A stretch of DNA of 64,000 nt from Hyalangium ruber. Lineage in GTDB: Bacteria; Myxococcota; Myxococcia; Myxococcales; Myxococcaceae. The notes below the pieces were generated by a model. The model worked only from the letters and a program-made list of their open reading frames with translations. It had not been told where the DNA came from and made no database searches. The stretch lies in contig NZ_JAXIVS010000020.1 of assembly GCF_034259325.1 (NCBI RefSeq), positions 85,461 to 149,460 of the forward strand. Reading direction: 5' to 3'. Of this stretch, positions 1 through 8,350 are shown one piece after another. The stretch's first letter is position 1; each line of letters starts with the position of its first letter. Made by a program: the position numbers and the translations under genes.

Positions 1-155
1 TTTACAGGCTGCTCCCCGGCCTTGGGGCACGATATCGACCCACGGAGCGCACGCTCCGGAACCGTTGCTTGACGAACATGCCCTGGAGGAAGTCTCTCGG
101 GAAGAGGGGTAACCTCTCCCCGGATTCACCCGTACAGGCACGTGGAGGAAGCATC

Positions 156-818
156 ATGACGCCAGCCCTGCCCCTGGATGCCGAGGCCCCCACGCTCGTG
201 GAGACCGCCACCTTCTCGTTGGGTTGATTCTGGGGCCCTGACGCCCGGTTCGGGTGTCTACCTGGAGTCCTCCGCACACGCGTCGGCTACACCGGCGGCG
301 CACAGCCGAACCCCACCTACGAGCGCCTCGGGGACCACACGGAGTCTCTGCAGATCGACTACGACCCGCGCCGCATCTCGTACGAGAAGCTGCTGGAGCT
401 CTTCTGGCGAGAGCATGACCCCTCCGAGAGGCCCTACAGCCGCCAGTACATGGCCGCCGTGTTCCACGCCAACAAGGAGCAGTGGGCACTGGCGCTGGAG
501 ACGGGGCGGCGGCACCTGGCGGGAAAGACCGTGACGCTGCGCACGCCCGTCCTCCCGCTGTCCACCTTCTACCGGGCCGAGGACTACCACCAGAAGTACT
601 ACCTCCGCCGGCATGCGGAGCTGGTGCGTGAGTTCAGCGGCTACGGGGAGCAGCAGTTCACCGACTCCACCGTGGCGGCCCGCCTCAACGCCTACGTCAG
701 CGGCCACGGCACGCTGGAAGCAATGGAGGCGGAGTTCGATCGCTTCGGGTTATCAGCGGCCGGCGGCAAGCGGCTTCGGGAGCTTGCCGCGGCGGCCCTG
801 TCACGTCGGCGGCGCTGA
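156..818 (+). CDS. msrA: Peptide methionine sulfoxide reductase MsrA, probable selenoprotein (in-frame TGA at the catalytic position)
   Basis: MsrA reduces methionine-S-sulfoxide in proteins through an N-terminal catalytic thiol or selenol. From ATG 156 (GGAGGA at 144-149) the frame reads into the family signature ATFSLG-x-FWGPDARFG; residue x, which is the catalytic Cys of GCFWG in ordinary MsrA, is TGA at 225-227. The frame then stays open for 196 more codons through RVGYTGG, the SYEKLLELFWREHDP block and EDYHQKYYLR to the stop at 816-818, giving about 220 residues. A hairpin at 240-258 has the position expected of a bacterial SECIS. I read the TGA as selenocysteine 24. Cys34 is the only cysteine and might be the resolving residue. 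A nonsense-mutated pseudogene is the alternative, but a hit on exactly this codon with an intact downstream frame makes it less likely. Annotation that stops at TGA would lose the active site. Confidence 0.8.
240..258 (+). promoter_or_regulatory. Candidate bacterial SECIS hairpin of msrA
   Basis: The RNA GACGCCCG-GUU-CGGGUGUC can form eight pairs (one G.U), or seven pairs with a GGUUC loop. Counting the U of UGA as 1, the loop GGUU lies at +23 to +26; in E. coli fdhF the SelB-binding loop GGUC lies at +22 to +25. The hairpin sits inside the coding sequence, as bacterial SECIS elements do. Its SelB binding is inferred. Confidence 0.6.
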
Positions 819-820
819 GC

Positions 821-1231
821 CTACAGCACGGCCTCGAGGACGGTGGTGATCCGCTTGGTGTAGTCGGTCACGCTGCCGTCGCTGCGCTCGTAGGACGGGT
901 CCGCGTCGACATGCAGCGTGTCGCCGTTTACCTTCGCCTCCAGGGAGCACCAGCTCCGGGTGCTGGTGATCTGCACCTTCTTGATCTTCGCCTTGAGCGC
1001 GTCGCGCCCCAGATCATCCTGACAGATCGACTTCAGCGCCCCTTCCAACGGCTGGAAGAAGTTGTAGTCGAACATGTTGCCGTACTCGGCCGAGTAGCCC
1101 TCCTTGGCGAGCTGATCCCAGGCGATGTCCAGCTCCAGCTCGATTCCGGAGATCTCGTTCAGCTTCTGCTTCCAGCCCGGAAACTTATCCTTCTGATAGG
1201 CCGCGACGGCACGCTTCTCTGCAAGACCCAA
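821..1231 (-). CDS. Conserved hypothetical protein, 136 aa
   Basis: A soluble protein of 136 residues with no signal peptide or membrane segment. I do not recognise its family. It is rich in charged residues, with an N-terminal Lys/Gln/Trp-rich part (KFPGWKQKLNEISG) and two cysteines (ICQDD, SWCSLE). It ends two bases from the msrA stop and converges on it, so the two genes are not one operon. Codon use is GC-rich at third positions as in its neighbours, which supports a real gene. Confidence 0.7.
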   Translation of the reverse strand: MGLAEKRAVAAYQKDKFPGWKQKLNEISGIELELDIAWDQLAKEGYSAEYGNMFDYNFFQPLEGALKSICQDDLGRDALKAKIKKVQITSTRSWCSLEAKVNGDTLHVDADPSYERSDGSVTDYTKRITTVLEAVL

Positions 1232-1567
1232 GCTGCGCCCTCCTGGTGTGGGAAGGCCCGCACTATAGGATCAGCCCTTCCTGGGCGGACATGCGTTCGG
1301 ACGCTGGCAGCGCTCCGCGTGAAAGAAGGCCGAGCCAGGGAGAGCCATGAGCCTGCCTATTTGCTCAATGCGTCAAACCCCGACTCTCGGTGCTCGAGTT
1401 CCGCGCGACACGGATTACTCCAGTCTCACTCAACCGGAGGGCCCCTCTCGACGGCGGAGACGGCTCCCTTGGCTGACCCAGCAGGCGAGCAGGCCGGCGA
1501 GCCTCCGTCGGAGCCACGCTCGCGCCATGATCCAGCCCCCCGGCACCTCGGGTAACGTTAGCGCCGC
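1232..1567. other. Intergenic stretch of 336 bp
   Basis: It separates two divergently transcribed genes and must hold both promoters. Short open frames across it (for example from ATG 1347) lack a ribosome site and family resemblance. The only specific signal I see is the -10-like TAACGT next to the downstream gene. Confidence 0.4.
1553..1558 (+). promoter_or_regulatory. -10-like box close to a start codon
   Basis: TAACGT ends nine bases before ATG 1568. With a normal -10 to start-point distance transcription would begin within a few bases of the ATG, giving a leaderless or nearly leaderless mRNA. No Shine-Dalgarno sequence is visible. Confidence 0.3.
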
Positions 1568-2416
1568 ATGAACCACAGGGAAGACGCATTCGAGGGAGCC
1601 GGAGGCATCCGGCTCTTCTCCCAGCTCTGGCGGCCCGAGGGAAAACCCCGCGCCGTGCTGGCCATCGTCCACGGCTTTGGCGAGCACAGCGGCCGCTACC
1701 TCAACATCGCCCGCCGCTATGTGCCGCTGGGCTACGCCGTCCACGCGTTCGACCTGCGGGGCCATGGGCGCTCACCGGGCCAGCGCGGCCACGTGAACGC
1801 CTGGGCCGAGTACCGCGAGGACCTGCAGGCCTTCCTCGCCTACAGCGCCAAGAAGGCTCCCGGCTGCCCCGTGTTCCTCTTCGGCCACAGCCTGGGCTCG
1901 CTCATCGCCCTGGACTACGTGCTGCACCACCCCGAGGGAGTTCAGGGCCTGATCCTCAGTGGCACCGCCGTGGATCCGGTCGCCGTGGCCAAGCCTCTGC
2001 TGGTAGCCATCGCCCGGTTCCTCTCGCGCTTCTGGCCGAGCTTCCGCTTGAAGGTGAAGCTGGATCCGGGCGCGCTGTCCCGGCTGCCGAACATCGCCGG
2101 CGAGTACCTCTCGGATCCGCTGGTCCATGGAGACGCCTCGGCCCGCTGGGGCACCGAGGCCCTGGGCGCCATCGCCTGGGTGAAGGCCCATGCCTCGGAG
2201 CTGAAGCTGCCGCTGCTGGTGCTCCACGGCGAGGCGGACCGCCTCAACTCGCTGGCCGGCGCGCAGCAGGTCTTCGACGCGGCCGGCTCCTCGGAGAAGC
2301 GCCTGGCCCTGCTGCCCGGCGGCTTCCACGAGCCCCACAACGACTCCGGCCGCGAGAAGATCTTCATGGTGCTGGAGGAGTTCCTGGGCGCACGCCTCGC
2401 GGCGGCCGCGGCCTGA
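1568..2416 (+). CDS. Alpha/beta hydrolase, lysophospholipase / monoacylglycerol lipase type
   Basis: A 282-residue serine hydrolase that probably cleaves lysophospholipids or monoacylglycerols. It has the oxyanion motif HGFGEHSGRY near residue 36, the nucleophile elbow GHSLGS (Ser about residue 105), an Asp in LLVLHGEADRLN and the catalytic His in GGFHEPHND. The overall order and length match the PldB/MGL family (Hydrolase_4). No signal peptide is seen, so it should act in the cytoplasm or on the inner membrane surface. It stands alone, 46 bp before the MoxR operon. The true substrate cannot be told from sequence. Confidence 0.85.
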   Translation: MNHREDAFEGAGGIRLFSQLWRPEGKPRAVLAIVHGFGEHSGRYLNIARRYVPLGYAVHAFDLRGHGRSPGQRGHVNAWAEYREDLQAFLAYSAKKAPGCPVFLFGHSLGSLIALDYVLHHPEGVQGLILSGTAVDPVAVAKPLLVAIARFLSRFWPSFRLKVKLDPGALSRLPNIAGEYLSDPLVHGDASARWGTEALGAIAWVKAHASELKLPLLVLHGEADRLNSLAGAQQVFDAAGSSEKRLALLPGGFHEPHNDSGREKIFMVLEEFLGARLAAAAA

Positions 2417-2447
2417 GCGGAGGTGCTCCGGCCCCGCGCCGGAGTGC

Positions 2448-2453
2448 TACGCT
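2448..2453 (+). promoter_or_regulatory. -10-like box close to a start codon
   Basis: TACGCT ends nine bases before ATG 2463, and no Shine-Dalgarno sequence lies in between. This is a candidate leaderless promoter for the MoxR operon. Confidence 0.35.
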
Positions 2454-2462
2454 GCGCGGTGA

Positions 2463-3998
2463 ATGGCCAACCAGGACTGGGTCTCACGGCTGCTGTCAGG
2501 ACGCGCCTCGGCGGACAAGGGGCTGAGCGTCCACCTCTCCGAGCGCGACGGCGGCGGACTGCACGACAAGATGCGGCAGGCGTATTGGTGGATCACCAAC
2601 AACGCCGTCATCTGCCCCTACTACGACATCGAGTTCGGGCAGCCCGCCTCGCTGAAGACTCCCGCCGGCGAGGAGGTCCACCTGCCCGAGGACATGAGCT
2701 ACAGCTCGTTCGTCCTCATTCCCCTGCTCACCCTCTTCACCTGTCGCCGGGCGCTGCTGGTGGGCGGCCCGGGGCGAGGGAAGACCACCTCCGCCCTGCT
2801 CATGGCGCTCTTGTCCGGCATGGGCCGCGACGAGGTACACCGCGGCATCCAGCGCGGCCACCCGCAGCTGTCCATCGCGGACCTGCTGGGCGCTCCGCTG
2901 CCCTCGGACATGCTCAAGGCCGAGGACCTGTCCGCCGTGAAGGTGAGCTGGCGCAAGTGGATCAGCCAGCGCGTGAAGATCATCGACGAGTACAACCGCA
3001 TCCCCACCAAGACGCAGTCCGCCCTGCTCTCGCTCATGGCCGAGGGCTACGCGGAGATGATGGACCAGTACGTCTACGCGGGCCGCTCCAGCTGGTTCCT
3101 CACCGCCAATGATGACCAGGGCGGCGGCACCTTCCAGGTGATTGAAGCGCTCAAGGACCGCATCGACGTGGTGGTGCGCGCGGTGCCCTTCAACTCGAAC
3201 TTCATCGACACGCTCCTGCAGCGCATCGAGGCGGACCGCTCGCCCGAGGAGCTGCTGCCCCAGGAGATTGTCTTCACCCCGGGCGAGCTGGAGAAGGCCT
3301 ATACCTCCATCCTCCAGGTGGAGGTACCCAAGGACGTGCTGGAGCGGGTGGCCTTCTTCCTGGGCCAGCTCGACTTCTGCCGGCGGGCCTCGCCGCGCTT
3401 CGAGTTCAAGCACAAGGACACGCTGAAGCTGGCCGGGCAGACGGTGGCCGCCGTGTGCAACGAGCAGTGCCCGCTCGATAAGAAGGTCCACCTGTGTACG
3501 CAGACGGAGAACGGCGTGAGCGTGCGCGCCTACCAGACGATTCTCCACTACGCCAAGGCGCTGGCCTTCTTCCGGGGGCGCACCGCCGTGGAGCTGGAGG
3601 ACTTCCGGCAGATCGCCCCGTGGGTGCTGCACGAGAAGCTGACGCCCAACGTGCGCAGCCCCTTCTTCGAGGCGAAGGACCACCGGATGCTGTTGCAGGA
3701 CCGGGTGGCGTGGATCCGCCACATGTTCGACATGGCCACGGCGCAGTACGGCGTGCATGCGCCGGTGCGCCGCAAGGTGGGCGTGCTGCGGCAGGAGCTG
3801 GACAAGGGGCTGGCGGGCGTGGACCTGCGCACCACGGAGAAGCGGCTGCAGCAGGTGACGGTGCTGATGAACGAGCTGCTCACCAAGAATGAGCTGTCCG
3901 GCCCGGTGTACGAGGACCTCATCCACCTCAAGTCCATGTACAGCCGCTACCGCAACTACGCCACGTGGCTGAAGGAGAACCCGGGCGGGCGGCCATGA
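2463..3998 (+). CDS. MoxR-type AAA+ ATPase
   Basis: A 511-residue ATPase of the MoxR branch, whose members work with vWA-domain partners as chaperone-like machines that assemble or activate other proteins. The Walker A motif GGPGRGKTTS lies at residues 101-110; the Walker B region is VKIIDEYNRIPTKTQSALL with the DE..NR layout typical of MoxR, followed by sensor 1 in SSWFLTANDD and an arginine-bearing ALKDRIDVV. The C-terminal 200 residues form the helical lid and an extension not seen in short MoxR proteins. It opens a tightly coupled operon whose third gene carries the vWA domain, which fits the known ATPase-vWA pairing. The substrate is unknown. Confidence 0.85.
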   Translation: MANQDWVSRLLSGRASADKGLSVHLSERDGGGLHDKMRQAYWWITNNAVICPYYDIEFGQPASLKTPAGEEVHLPEDMSYSSFVLIPLLTLFTCRRALLVGGPGRGKTTSALLMALLSGMGRDEVHRGIQRGHPQLSIADLLGAPLPSDMLKAEDLSAVKVSWRKWISQRVKIIDEYNRIPTKTQSALLSLMAEGYAEMMDQYVYAGRSSWFLTANDDQGGGTFQVIEALKDRIDVVVRAVPFNSNFIDTLLQRIEADRSPEELLPQEIVFTPGELEKAYTSILQVEVPKDVLERVAFFLGQLDFCRRASPRFEFKHKDTLKLAGQTVAAVCNEQCPLDKKVHLCTQTENGVSVRAYQTILHYAKALAFFRGRTAVELEDFRQIAPWVLHEKLTPNVRSPFFEAKDHRMLLQDRVAWIRHMFDMATAQYGVHAPVRRKVGVLRQELDKGLAGVDLRTTEKRLQQVTVLMNELLTKNELSGPVYEDLIHLKSMYSRYRNYATWLKENPGGRP

Positions 3999-4825
3999 GC
4001 ACCCTCGAGTTCGTACAAGCGCTGGAGGCCAACGCCCAGGGCCGCTTCGTGCGGTGGCACCCGCTGCTGTGGCGCGAGCTGCTGGACGGCTCGGCGCAGC
4101 GGCTGGCGGAGGCGCTGGATGCGACGGGCTCGGATGCGGGCGAGGCCGAGGCGCTCTGGCGCACCTACCTGAAGCTGGGCGCGGAGGCCATTGGCCTGGG
4201 CTACCTGTACCCGGAGTCCGCGGGCCGGAAGAACTTCTTCACCCTGGCCTGGTCGAACCTCGTGCCACGGCTGCTGGCCCAGGTGTCACCCACCGAGCGC
4301 CCCCAGGTGCTCGCGCAGCTGTGGAACCTGGGAGAGAACCTGGAGTCAGCGCCCCCCTGGGTGCAGCGCCTCTTCTGCCGCGTGGGCGAGGAGCTGCCCT
4401 CGCTGGAGAACATCGAATCCCGGCTGCGCGAGCGCACCGCCACGGCGATGGAGGAGCCGGAGAAGCAGGTGGGCTACAGCGCCCACGTCCACTGGGTGGA
4501 CCTGTCTCGCGAGGACGGGCGCTTCCTGCCGGGCCCCCTGCACTTCCTGGCTCCCTCCGTGGTGTGCGTACACGACCGGCACCGGGGCGCCGTGGCGGGG
4601 CGCGAGGCGGCCACTCAGGGTGTGTGGCTGACTGAGCAGCCGATGCTGCTGGGGGCCATGGGCTGCTCCGAGACGCCTGAGGTGGAAAAGCAGGGCATGG
4701 GGCTCCTCTCGGACGTGGAGCGGGGAGACCCGCGCACCGGAGAGTGGTTCTCCTCGGCGGCCAACACGTGGCGCGTGGCGGCCACCCTGCACACCTCGCA
4801 GTGGCTCGTGGTGCTCGTGCCCTGA
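3995..4825 (+). CDS. Unknown protein of the MoxR-vWA operon, 276 aa
   Basis: I chose ATG 3995, which overlaps the ATPase stop as ATGA; an upstream ATG at 3965 lies inside the ATPase gene. The protein has 276 residues, no signal peptide and no recognised domain. The N-terminal half looks helical (LEFVQALEANAQ, LWRTYLKLGAEAIGLGYLYPES); the C-terminal half is richer in strands (SAHVHWVDLSREDG, PSVVCVHDRHRGAV, WRVAATLHTSQWLVVLV). Strict coupling to the ATPase and to the vWA gene suggests it is a subunit or adaptor of that machine. Confidence 0.75.
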   Translation: MSTLEFVQALEANAQGRFVRWHPLLWRELLDGSAQRLAEALDATGSDAGEAEALWRTYLKLGAEAIGLGYLYPESAGRKNFFTLAWSNLVPRLLAQVSPTERPQVLAQLWNLGENLESAPPWVQRLFCRVGEELPSLENIESRLRERTATAMEEPEKQVGYSAHVHWVDLSREDGRFLPGPLHFLAPSVVCVHDRHRGAVAGREAATQGVWLTEQPMLLGAMGCSETPEVEKQGMGLLSDVERGDPRTGEWFSSAANTWRVAATLHTSQWLVVLVP

Positions 4826-6486
4826 TGAGCCTGGCGCGCTTCACTCCCGAGCAGGTGGACCGGTGCTGGAAGGAGGCACTGGCGCTGTGGGACGTGCGCG
4901 TTCAGCTCACTCCGCCCGAGCCTCACGCGGCCTCCTTCGGGAAGGAGGCGCCCGAGAACGAGCCCCTGGCCTACATCGATCTCGTGAAGCGCCAGGTGTT
5001 CGTGAACTTCGAGCTGCTCTCGCGCATGGGGGCCGAAGAGAGCCTCATGGCGGTGCTCGCGCATGAGATTGGCCACCACGTGCGCTTCCCGCACACGCTG
5101 GGGTGGGACGCGGAGCTGCGGGCGCTGGAGCAGCGGCTCATCCCCGGGCTGAAGCAGTCGCTCACCAACCTCTTCTTCGATCTCCAGGTGAACGAGGTGG
5201 TGGGCCGCACGCACGCCGAGGCGCTGTGCGAGGTGTACCGAGGCTTCCTGCGCGTCCGGCCGGACGTTCCGGTGAGCCCGCTGTTCTTCTTCTACCTGTC
5301 GCTCTACGAGGAGCTGTGGATCCGCCCTCCGGGGGACCTGGTGCCCTCGGGGCAGATTGGCCCCATGGAGGAGGCGTTCCCCGGCTGCCGCGCCGAGGCG
5401 CGGATGTTCGTGCAGACCTTCTACGCGCTGCCGGACATGCGGCAGCAGTTCCTCTATTTCTGCGCCACCTTCATCCGCTTCATCGACCAGCCGGACGGGC
5501 TGGAGTTCTGCATCCCCCTGGCCGGAGACGTGCCGCTGCCGGATGAGGATGACCTGGATGCGGCCGCCCACGGCGGAGACCGTTGGGACGATGCGCTGAA
5601 GGACGCCAAGGAGCGCGGCTGGCTGGCCGAATCCCACGACACGAAGGATCTGGATCCGCTCGCCACCATCGCCCGCGTCACCGAGCACCGTCCGGGCAAG
5701 GGCGGCGGCGTGCTGCGCCGGGCGCTGGTCAGCCGGCACTACCGGCGGCTGGTGGACCAGTACGTGCTGAAGCTTCCCTCGGCGCCCTCGCGGCCCGAGC
5801 CCTACCTGCGCACCACCCCCGAAGCCTGGGAGTACGGGGATGATCCGTCCACCATCGACTGGACGCTCACGGTGCTCTCCCAGGGCCCGCTGGCGGCGGT
5901 GGCGCCGCTGCGCCGCGAGCTCGAGGCGGACGTGCCGCCTCCTTCGGAGCTGGGCGTGCCCGCGGTGGAGATCTACCTCGACACGAGCGGCTCCATGCCC
6001 AACCCGCAGAACCAGCTCAACGCCATGACCCTGGCGGCGCAGGTGCTGTCGGCCACGGCGATTCGCAAGCGCGCCACGGTGCGCGCCATCGTCTACTCGG
6101 ACGGAGCGCCGCTGGTGTCTCCGTGGATGTACGACGAGGAGACGGCCCGCGACTTCCTGCTGCACTACATCGGCGGCGGGACGATGTTCCCCTTCGAGCG
6201 GCTCACCGAGCTGTCACGGGAGCGGCCGGACGCGCTGCGGATCATCATCTCCGACTCGGACTTCCTGTCGAACGTGGCGGATGTGCCGAGCCTGCATCGG
6301 CTGGTGGAGGCGGTGCGGCGCTCTCGCGCGGTGGTGGCGTTCCTGGCGGTGCCGGACGAGCAGCGGACGCGCAAGGCGCTCAAGCTCGCGCTGGCCGACC
6401 GGCGCTTCCGCCTCGTCACCGTGCAGTGGATGTCGGAGTTCGGGCCCGCGGCCGCCGCGCTGTCCCAGGCCCTGTTGGAGGATTGA
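4825..6486 (+). CDS. HExxH metallopeptidase-like and von Willebrand factor A fusion protein
   Basis: A 553-residue protein whose ATG overlaps the preceding stop by one base. Near its N-terminus it has a zinc-peptidase signature, LAHEIGHHVRFPH (HEIGHH about residues 80-85), preceded by a helix, as in gluzincins. At about residue 386 a vWA domain begins with VEIYLDTSGSMPN, an intact DxSxS metal-ion-dependent adhesion site, and later has ISDSDF. vWA proteins paired with MoxR ATPases usually present a substrate or clamp it; the linked peptidase domain suggests ATP-controlled proteolysis. No signal peptide or membrane segment is seen. Whether the peptidase is active is not shown by sequence alone. 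Confidence 0.8.
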   Translation: MSLARFTPEQVDRCWKEALALWDVRVQLTPPEPHAASFGKEAPENEPLAYIDLVKRQVFVNFELLSRMGAEESLMAVLAHEIGHHVRFPHTLGWDAELRALEQRLIPGLKQSLTNLFFDLQVNEVVGRTHAEALCEVYRGFLRVRPDVPVSPLFFFYLSLYEELWIRPPGDLVPSGQIGPMEEAFPGCRAEARMFVQTFYALPDMRQQFLYFCATFIRFIDQPDGLEFCIPLAGDVPLPDEDDLDAAAHGGDRWDDALKDAKERGWLAESHDTKDLDPLATIARVTEHRPGKGGGVLRRALVSRHYRRLVDQYVLKLPSAPSRPEPYLRTTPEAWEYGDDPSTIDWTLTVLSQGPLAAVAPLRRELEADVPPPSELGVPAVEIYLDTSGSMPNPQNQLNAMTLAAQVLSATAIRKRATVRAIVYSDGAPLVSPWMYDEETARDFLLHYIGGGTMFPFERLTELSRERPDALRIIISDSDFLSNVADVPSLHRLVEAVRRSRAVVAFLAVPDEQRTRKALKLALADRRFRLVTVQWMSEFGPAAAALSQALLED

Positions 6487-7049
6487 TGGCGTTCGATCTG
6501 GATCAACTCCGGGAGCAACTGGCGGCCGTGCCGCTGGTGTCGCCCTACTCGCATGACCTGGCGGTGGCGATCATCTGCGACACGTTCCGGCTGGGAAGCG
6601 CGCGGCCTCCGTCGCTCGAGCAGTGGCAGGCGTTTCCGCAACGCTTCGTGAGCCCGCTGTGGCGCGAGCAGGTCGGCATGCTGGCCCACGTGCTGGCCTC
6701 CTCGTCCCTGCGCGAGGAGACCGTGCGGCTGCTGAACCCTCGCTTCGACGCGATGGAGGCGCTCAATCGCTTCTTCGAGATCCTCGGACCGCTGACAGCG
6801 GAGATGGTGCGCTCGAACAAGTTCCGGCAGGAGGAGTTCCTCCGAAAGTGGATCTTCGCCCTGGGCGGAGAGGTGAAGGGCGAGCGGCCGAAGGAGTCCC
6901 TGCAGCGGATGAACCAACTGGACTACCGCAAGGCCATGAAGGACTTCGAGAAGGCCGAGGCGGCGCGCAAGGCGGAGGCCCAGAAGCGCGAGAAGATGCT
7001 GCAGGAGGCGGCCCAGAAGGCCGCGGACGCCCGAGGCTGGCGCGAGTGA
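6486..7049 (+). CDS. Unknown helical protein of the MoxR-vWA operon, 187 aa
   Basis: Starts at ATG 6486 within the stop codon of the vWA gene. It encodes 187 residues, mostly predicted helix by eye. The last 40 residues are a highly charged Lys/Glu/Ala-rich helix or coiled coil (RKAMKDFEKAEAARKAEA and onward). No catalytic motif, signal or membrane segment is visible. Its place suggests a structural subunit of the MoxR/vWA machine. The next gene starts inside its stop codon, so the coupling continues. Confidence 0.75.
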   Translation: MAFDLDQLREQLAAVPLVSPYSHDLAVAIICDTFRLGSARPPSLEQWQAFPQRFVSPLWREQVGMLAHVLASSSLREETVRLLNPRFDAMEALNRFFEILGPLTAEMVRSNKFRQEEFLRKWIFALGGEVKGERPKESLQRMNQLDYRKAMKDFEKAEAARKAEAQKREKMLQEAAQKAADARGWRE

Positions 7050-8350
7050 GTCGGCCTCCCCACCTGGGGGTGGCCCCCAGGGCGCGCATCCGGAGGGATA
7101 CTTCCTCCCAGCGTCCGCACATCGAATGGGCCGAGTCCATCGCTCGGGACCTGGCCCGGTTCGCGAGGCTTCCGGACGAGGCGCTCGCCCGCGCGGAGCT
7201 GGAGGCCCGCCTGGAGGCGTTCCGAGCGGCCCTGCGGGACTCTCCGTTCCATGCGCAGCGGCTGCACGCGGCGGGGTTGCACCCCGGGGACTTGCGCTCG
7301 CTGGAGGACTTGCGCCACCTGCCCACCCTGGACCGTGCGGAGCTCGCGCGCTCCTGGGACGCGGTGCCCACCCTGGCACCCGAGAACGCCGAGTGCGTGG
7401 TGGTGAAGAGCTCGGGCACGACGGGCGACCCCGTGAATGTGGTGCGGGACCGGCGCGACTGCCTGCACATGTGGGCGGGGCTGCGGTTCTTCGCGGAGCG
7501 CGCGGGCGTGGAGCTGCCCTCCCGGCCTCGCGTCGTGCTCCTGGATGCGCTGCCCGGAGGCCTGGAGTACTCGGTGCGGCTGCCCATCCTGTACGACGGG
7601 GCGCTCCACCGTATCTCCGTGCTCCGGGCGGATGCGCGAGAGCGCCTGGAGCGCGTGAAGCCCGCCGTCATCTTCTCGGACCCGGAGGGGCTGCGCTGGC
7701 TCGTGGAGCAGCAAGGCCTGCCCGCGCCGCGCCTCCTCTTGAGCTCGGCGCAGCACCTGTCCACGGAGCTGCGTGCGGCGCTGGGGCGTGTGGTGGGTGC
7801 GCCCGTCCTCAACTACTACGCGACGACGGAGACGGGCCCCCTGGCCTGGGAGTGCCTGGCGCACACGGGCCACTTCCACGTGATGGCGCCGGATGTCTGG
7901 GTGGAGCCAGGGCTCCAGGAGGTGGTGGTGACGCGGCTGCGCCCCAGCGTGCTGCCCCTGTTGCGCTACCGTCCGGGAGACGCGGGCACGGTGCGGCGTG
8001 ACGCGTGCTCCTGTGGCTTCCAGGGCTGGACGCTGGAGGGCTTTGGCGGACGCGGGGCTTGCCACTTCCTCACGCCCGCGGGCCGAGCCGTGGATGCCTG
8101 GCAGCTCGCGTGGGTGTTCAAGCACCACACGCTTCGCGCCTTCCGGCTGACGCAGGTGGAGCCCGAGCGCTTCGCGCTGGAGCTGGCGGGAGCGTCGGAG
8201 GGAGACACGGGTCCGCTGTGCGAGCGCCTCACGGCCGCGCTGCGCAACCTCGGCTGGGAGCGCCCTCGGGTGGATCTCCGCCATGTCGCTCCGGCGGTGC
8301 TCGGCACGGGCGCCAAGCCGCTGCCCTTTCGCGCGCTCGGGTCGGGTTAG
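7046..8350 (+). CDS. PaaK/CapK-like acyl-adenylating enzyme (phenylacetate-CoA ligase family)
   Basis: A 434-residue adenylate-forming enzyme. GTG 7046 overlaps the previous stop as GTGA. It shows the P-loop-like VVKSSGTTGDPVNVV, the adenine-binding NYYATTETGPLAWEC and the LLRYRPGDAG motif, in the order of phenylacetate-CoA ligases, and a Cys cluster CSCGF that is common in the C-terminal part of this family. It would activate a carboxylic acid as an acyl-AMP and pass it to CoA or another nucleophile. It is the last gene of the MoxR run but also adjoins the radical SAM, amide-synthase and glycosyltransferase genes, so its pathway is ambiguous. The acid substrate is not predictable here. Confidence 0.8.
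   Translation: MSRPPHLGVAPRARIRRDTSSQRPHIEWAESIARDLARFARLPDEALARAELEARLEAFRAALRDSPFHAQRLHAAGLHPGDLRSLEDLRHLPTLDRAELARSWDAVPTLAPENAECVVVKSSGTTGDPVNVVRDRRDCLHMWAGLRFFAERAGVELPSRPRVVLLDALPGGLEYSVRLPILYDGALHRISVLRADARERLERVKPAVIFSDPEGLRWLVEQQGLPAPRLLLSSAQHLSTELRAALGRVVGAPVLNYYATTETGPLAWECLAHTGHFHVMAPDVWVEPGLQEVVVTRLRPSVLPLLRYRPGDAGTVRRDACSCGFQGWTLEGFGGRGACHFLTPAGRAVDAWQLAWVFKHHTLRAFRLTQVEPERFALELAGASEGDTGPLCERLTAALRNLGWERPRVDLRHVAPAVLGTGAKPLPFRALGSG

Noticed and set aside
225..227. msrA as a plain nonsense pseudogene
   Set aside because: A random stop hitting precisely the catalytic Cys codon, with no other damage and a hairpin at SECIS spacing, is less likely than recoding; kept as the main alternative.
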